Notes under the pieces: model-generated
What the model saw: the letters and a program-made list of their open reading frames with translations, nothing else
What the model was told of the DNA's origin: nothing
The model's database searches: none
Part shown: piece after piece, positions 42,913 through 45,411 of the stretch
Layout of the letters: each line of letters starts with the position of its first letter
How positions within the stretch are numbered: the first letter of the stretch is position 1
Program-made: the position numbers and the translations under genes
Source: DATAPE01 sp034667525
GTDB taxonomy: Bacteria; Actinomycetota; CADDZG01; WHSQ01
Direction of reading: 5' to 3'
NCBI GenBank assembly: GCA_034667525.1
Contig: JAXDJO010000039.1
Coordinates: forward strand, 1-45,411
DNA length: 45,411 nt

Positions 42913-43683
42913 ATGGAGACGGGCCTTCATGACAAGGGTGTTCTCGTCACGGGCGGAGCAGGCGGCATCGGCAGCGCCATCGTGCGGTCCTTTGCGGGCG
43001 AGGGTGCAGCAGTAGCCATCCATTACCGAACGAGCGCGGAGCGCGCCTACGAGCTTGCCGCGGAAACGGGAGGTTCCGCGCTCCGTGCGGATCTAACCAA
43101 CGAAGCCGAAGCGGGCGCGCTGGTTCCCGATGCGGTCGCCGCGCTGGGCCGGCTGGATGTTCTCGTTGCCAACGCGGGGATGTGGCCCTCGGTGGACCAG
43201 CCACTGTGGGAGATGTCACTCGAGCGCTGGCGGGAAACGATCGCGATCAACCTCGACGGCGTCTTTCTGAGCTGCCGGGCCTTCCTACGTCATGTCTCCA
43301 CTACCGGTTCCGGAAACATCGTGATCGTCAGCTCGACCGCCGGACTCATAGGAGAGGCCGGCCATGCTGACTACGCGGCCGCCAAGTCCGCGCTTGCGGG
43401 GGGCCTGCTCAAGAGCCTCAAGAACGAGATCGTGCGGATCGCACCATCAGGGCGCGTCAATGTGGTCTGTCCCGGGTGGACGCAGACCGATATGGCGCGC
43501 GATTCCTTGCAGCCTGCCGTTGTGGACAAGGTGACGCGCACGATGGCTCTTCGAAAGATAGGCCGAGCCGAAGATGTTGCTCGGGTCGTCACTGCACTCG
43601 CGTCAGACGAGATCTCCGGGCACATCACCGGCGAGGTCGTCACGGTGGCTGGGGGTATGGAAGGCCGCGTTCTTCACGACTGA
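42913..43683 (+). CDS. SDR-family oxidoreductase
   Basis: 256 residues from ATG 42913; a TTG 9 bases earlier is also in frame. Classical short-chain dehydrogenase: cofactor site VTGGAGGIGSAIVRSF, VANAG, catalytic Ser in VIVSSTAGLIG, YAAAK and CPGWTQTDMA. The end ITGEVVTVAGGM resembles FabG-type reductases. Outside the fab operon, so a second ketoreductase or another alcohol dehydrogenase; the substrate is unknown. Starts 33 bases from the divergent ychF gene. Confidence 0.88.
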   Translation: METGLHDKGVLVTGGAGGIGSAIVRSFAGEGAAVAIHYRTSAERAYELAAETGGSALRADLTNEAEAGALVPDAVAALGRLDVLVANAGMWPSVDQPLWEMSLERWRETIAINLDGVFLSCRAFLRHVSTTGSGNIVIVSSTAGLIGEAGHADYAAAKSALAGGLLKSLKNEIVRIAPSGRVNVVCPGWTQTDMARDSLQPAVVDKVTRTMALRKIGRAEDVARVVTALASDEISGHITGEVVTVAGGMEGRVLHD

Positions 43684-43726
43684 AGCTATCGGCGGCCGTC
43701 GGAACCTGCGACTCGTGATGCCCTCT

Positions 43727-44404
43727 CTACTCGGCCGGCAGACCGACTTTCCCGTTGGTGTGTTGCTCGTGATCGTCGCGGCCGCTTGCCGAAAACGGCC
43801 GTAGCGTCAGCCGGTCGCGGGCCGTGATCACCTCGTCGATCACTCCATAGCCCTTTGCTTCCTCCGCGGACATGAAGCGGTCACGGTCGATGTCCTGCTC
43901 GACCTGCTCGACGGTCTGGTGGGAATGCGCGGCCAGGATCTCGGCCACCCTGCGTCGGAGAGACAGAACCTCCTTGGCATGGATCTCGATATCTGTAGGT
44001 GTTCCCTCGTAGCCGGAGGAACCCTGATGGATCATGATCTTTGAGTTAGGCAGAGCGAAGCGCTTCCCTTCTGCGCCGCCGCACAGAAGGATCGCTCCCA
44101 TCGACATCGCCATTCCTACGCAGATCGTCGCAACATCCGGCTTGATGTATTGCATCGTGTCGTAGATGGCGAGCCCTGCATACGCGGCTCCGCCCGGCGA
44201 ATTGATGTAGAGATTGATGTCCTTGGTGGGATCTTCGGATTCGAGGTGAAGCAGCTGAGCAACCACCAGGTTCGCAACCTGATCGTCCACCGCGGTACCG
44301 AGCATCACGATGCGTTCCTTGAGCAGCCTCGAATAGATGTCGAACGACCGCTCTCCATGGGTGGTCTGCTCCACCACCATCGGCACGAGATGGCTCGCCT
44401 TCAT
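43727..44404 (-). CDS. clpP: ATP-dependent Clp protease proteolytic subunit
   Basis: 225 residues from ATG 44404, with GGAG five bases upstream; the open frame extends to 45088 but that part is antisense to the SRPBCC-ArsR genes. The catalytic triad is Ser101 (VGMAMSMGAILLCGG), His126 (SKIMIHQGSSGY) and Asp175 (DRDRFMSAEEAKGYG). The nucleophile elbow reads GMAMS where GQAAS is usual. INSPGG and the EGTPTDIEIHAKE handle are standard. It forms the tetradecameric chamber used with ClpX/ClpC. The promoter lies between two palindromes that it shares with the divergent SRPBCC-arsR operon. Confidence 0.94.
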   Translation of the reverse strand: MKASHLVPMVVEQTTHGERSFDIYSRLLKERIVMLGTAVDDQVANLVVAQLLHLESEDPTKDINLYINSPGGAAYAGLAIYDTMQYIKPDVATICVGMAMSMGAILLCGGAEGKRFALPNSKIMIHQGSSGYEGTPTDIEIHAKEVLSLRRRVAEILAAHSHQTVEQVEQDIDRDRFMSAEEAKGYGVIDEVITARDRLTLRPFSASGRDDHEQHTNGKVGLPAE

Positions 44405-44440
44405 AGGTCTCCGCTCCCTTCGTTCCCTTGCGGGATAAGA

Positions 44441-44458
44441 TGCAACCATTCGGTTGCA
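44441..44458. promoter_or_regulatory. Palindrome 1 in the clpP/SRPBCC-arsR intergenic region
   Basis: TGCAACCATTCGGTTGCA is a perfect 7-bp inverted repeat with a 4-base centre. It overlaps the -35 of the plus-strand promoter and the first base of the -10 of the minus-strand one. Likely ArsR-family operator, since an arsR gene ends the operon. Confidence 0.7.
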
Positions 44459-44482
44459 GGATAGAGGTCCATCGCAGATAGC
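44454..44482 (+). promoter_or_regulatory. Predicted SRPBCC-arsR promoter
   Basis: -35 TTGCAG (44454-44459), 17-base spacer, -10 GATAGC (44477-44482). It overlaps the clpP promoter almost completely, on the other strand. The -35 is part of palindrome 1. Confidence 0.45.
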
Positions 44483-44486
44483 GCAA
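44458..44486 (-). promoter_or_regulatory. Predicted clpP promoter
   Basis: On the minus strand: -35 TTGCGC (44486-44481), 17-base spacer, -10 TATCCT (44463-44458). The start codon lies about 54 bases beyond the -10. The -35 is part of palindrome 2. Confidence 0.5.
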
Positions 44487-44500
44487 CCGAGGGGTTGCGC
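44481..44500. promoter_or_regulatory. Palindrome 2 in the clpP/SRPBCC-arsR intergenic region
   Basis: GCGCAACCGAGGGGTTGCGC is a perfect 8-bp inverted repeat with a 4-base centre and shares the core GCAACC-N4-GGTTGC with palindrome 1. The centres are 41 bp apart, about four helical turns, so two bound dimers would face the same side. Confidence 0.7.
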
Positions 44501-44549
44501 TTGGGGATGGGCGCACGGGACGAAACGGACGCGAGGACAGGGGAGATCC

Positions 44550-44945
44550 GTGCAAGATCGGTCGGTGGAGCGGCGGGTCGAGCTGCCGGCAGACGTCGAG
44601 GCGGTCTGGCAGGCGCTAACCAGGGGCCCGGAGCTGTCCGCGTGGTTCGGCGCGCGGGTGGAGCTGGAGCCGCGACCTGGGGGCCGGGCATCGTTCCATT
44701 GGCCCAGCGGCACGGTTCGGGAAGCATCCGTGGAGGTGTTCGATCCGTGGCGCCAGCTGCTGCTCCGATGGCTCCCATTCGAGCTGGATGCGAACGGCGC
44801 GGTTCGAATCGCGGTCCCGGGACACATCCGCTTCGTGGTCGAGCCCGGGGATCGCTGCACGATCCTGACGGTGACGGAATCGCTCTTCGGAGAACCGCTC
44901 GAAGAAACCGCGTCGGTCATGAGCGGCCAGGGGTCATCCTCGTGA
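44550..44945 (+). CDS. SRPBCC (AHSA1/START-like) domain protein
   Basis: 131 residues from GTG 44550 with GGGGAGA four bases upstream. Opening SVERRVELPADVEAVWQALT, then ELSAWFGARVELEPRPGG, WLPFELDANG and GDRCTILTVTESLFG form the helix-grip fold of AHSA1-type proteins, which bind hydrophobic ligands. The stop overlaps the arsR start as GTGA. ArsR-SRPBCC pairs are common in Actinomycetota, more often with arsR first; the order here is reversed. The ligand may be the signal or target of the regulator. Confidence 0.88.
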   Translation: MQDRSVERRVELPADVEAVWQALTRGPELSAWFGARVELEPRPGGRASFHWPSGTVREASVEVFDPWRQLLLRWLPFELDANGAVRIAVPGHIRFVVEPGDRCTILTVTESLFGEPLEETASVMSGQGSSS

Positions 44946-45262
44946 CGGAAGAGCGGATCGACGCGGTTTTTTCTGCACTCTCGGATCCCACCCGGCGATC
45001 GGTCATGCGCCTCCTCAGCGAGGGAGATGCAAATGCAACGGAGATCGCAGGCCAGCTCCCGGTCAGCCGCCAAGCGGTCACCAAACATCTTTCGATGTTG
45101 AGTGACGCGGGCCTGGTGACGTCACAACGTGACGGCCGTGAGAACCGTTACCACCTCACACCGGAGCGTTTCCGGGACGCGATGTCGTGGATGGCCGATG
45201 TGGGGGCCGGATGGGACGCCAGGCTCGAAACGCTGCAGCGTTTCCTTCAGACCCGGAGTTAG
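44942..45262 (+). CDS. ArsR-family transcriptional repressor
   Basis: 106 residues from GTG 44942. ArsR winged helix: AVFSALSDPTRRSVMRLLSE, NATEIAGQLPVSRQAVTKHL and SMLSDAGLVTSQRDGRENRY. The metal-binding ELCVCDL motif of ArsR/SmtB is absent (the position reads NATEIAGQL), so it is a non-metal sensor like those linked to SRPBCC proteins. It probably binds the two GCAACC-N4-GGTTGC palindromes and may thereby control clpP as well as its own operon. Confidence 0.9.
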   Translation: MTEERIDAVFSALSDPTRRSVMRLLSEGDANATEIAGQLPVSRQAVTKHLSMLSDAGLVTSQRDGRENRYHLTPERFRDAMSWMADVGAGWDARLETLQRFLQTRS

Positions 45263-45321
45263 ACGCGACCGCTCGGCGAGGACCGCTTGCACGGGCCGCT
45301 TGATCGACTTTGGGGTCGAAC

Positions 45322-45340
45322 AGCCACGCTATGCGTGGCT
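45322..45340. terminator. Perfect hairpin AGCCACGC-TAT-GCGTGGCT
   Basis: An 8-bp stem with a 3-base loop between the converging arsR and the partial minus-strand gene. A run of six A lies to its right (T on the minus strand, but before the hairpin), so it is a weak bidirectional terminator at best. Confidence 0.5.
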
Positions 45341-45357
45341 GAGCTCGCAAAAAACGG

Positions 45358-45411
45358 TTAAAGGATGCGGGCCCCTAGGGCGCTGGCGATCAGCTCCACC
45401 GCTAGCAAGCC
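45358..45411 (-). CDS. C-terminal end of a gene entering from the right
   Basis: On the minus strand the last 54 bases read GLLAVELIASALGARIL and then TAA. The residues are protein-like and the hairpin sits directly downstream, so this is probably the tail of a gene. Too short to name. Confidence 0.4.
   Translation of the reverse strand, partial: GLLAVELIASALGARIL

Noticed and set aside
43371..43643. Minus-strand frame of 90 codons
   Set aside because: Shadow of the SDR gene.
44405..45088. N-terminal extension of the clpP frame
   Set aside because: Antisense to the SRPBCC and arsR genes; ClpP family start and ribosome site are at 44404.
1..45411. tRNA, rRNA, tmRNA and RNase P RNA genes, CRISPR arrays
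   Set aside because: Read for T-loop words, tmRNA and RNase P signatures and regularly spaced repeats; nothing convincing found by eye.

Overview
The window looks like chromosomal DNA of a member of the Actinomycetota, probably a deep-branching, soil-type lineage known mainly from assemblies. This rests on the moderately high GC, frequent GTG starts, a ClpS/DUF2017 gene pair, a DivIVA/Wag31-like protein, a DinB/mycothiol-transferase-like protein, a class III cyclase-STAND-TPR protein and a YtrA-type GntR/ABC operon. No rRNA, tRNA or CRISPR array was recognised.

Layout. 1-1.7 kb: 3' part of a replication-relaxation family gene (a mobile-element marker) behind an 850-bp non-coding stretch that carries two diverged copies of an ~85-bp repeat. 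1.7-6.7 kb: a potassium module. A small membrane protein is translationally coupled to a KimA-like K+ transporter and is divergent from a shortened KdpD-like kinase and a KdpE-like regulator; an exact 11-bp tandem repeat lies between the two transcription units. 7-15.5 kb: accessory genes (secreted TolB-like propeller protein, cyclase-STAND-TPR protein, DinB-like protein, YcaQ/AlkZ-like winged-helix protein, GNAT, HAD). 15.6-19.9 kb: an orphan histidine kinase, several small membrane or lipoprotein genes, and a decayed polysaccharide flippase interrupted by a 1255-bp IS3-family element with a 3-bp target duplication. 20-32.7 kb: DUF4236-TPR protein, GntR-ABC operon with a palindromic operator, MFS and DUF1345-like membrane proteins, RTX-repeat protein, ZIP transporter plus CsoR-type Cu(I) sensor, cupin, membrane-anchored and DivIVA-like proteins, and 6-phosphogluconate dehydrogenase.

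32.7-45.4 kb is conserved core. It holds a compact type II fatty-acid operon on the minus strand (fabD, a biotinyl/lipoyl-fold protein without a normal acceptor lysine, fabH, fabG, acpP, fabF, acpS), then clpS-DUF2017-bcp-mug, nfo, a CBS protein, a double-GNAT protein, ychF, an SDR, clpP, and a divergent SRPBCC-ArsR pair.

The most interesting points are the symmetric clpP/SRPBCC-arsR intergenic region (two perfect palindromes each overlapping the -35 of one of two back-to-back promoters), the extra barrel-sandwich protein inside the fab operon, the tandem 11-bp repeat of the potassium module, and the IS insertion whose removal restores the flippase reading frame at the junction. No entirely new multi-gene system is claimed.
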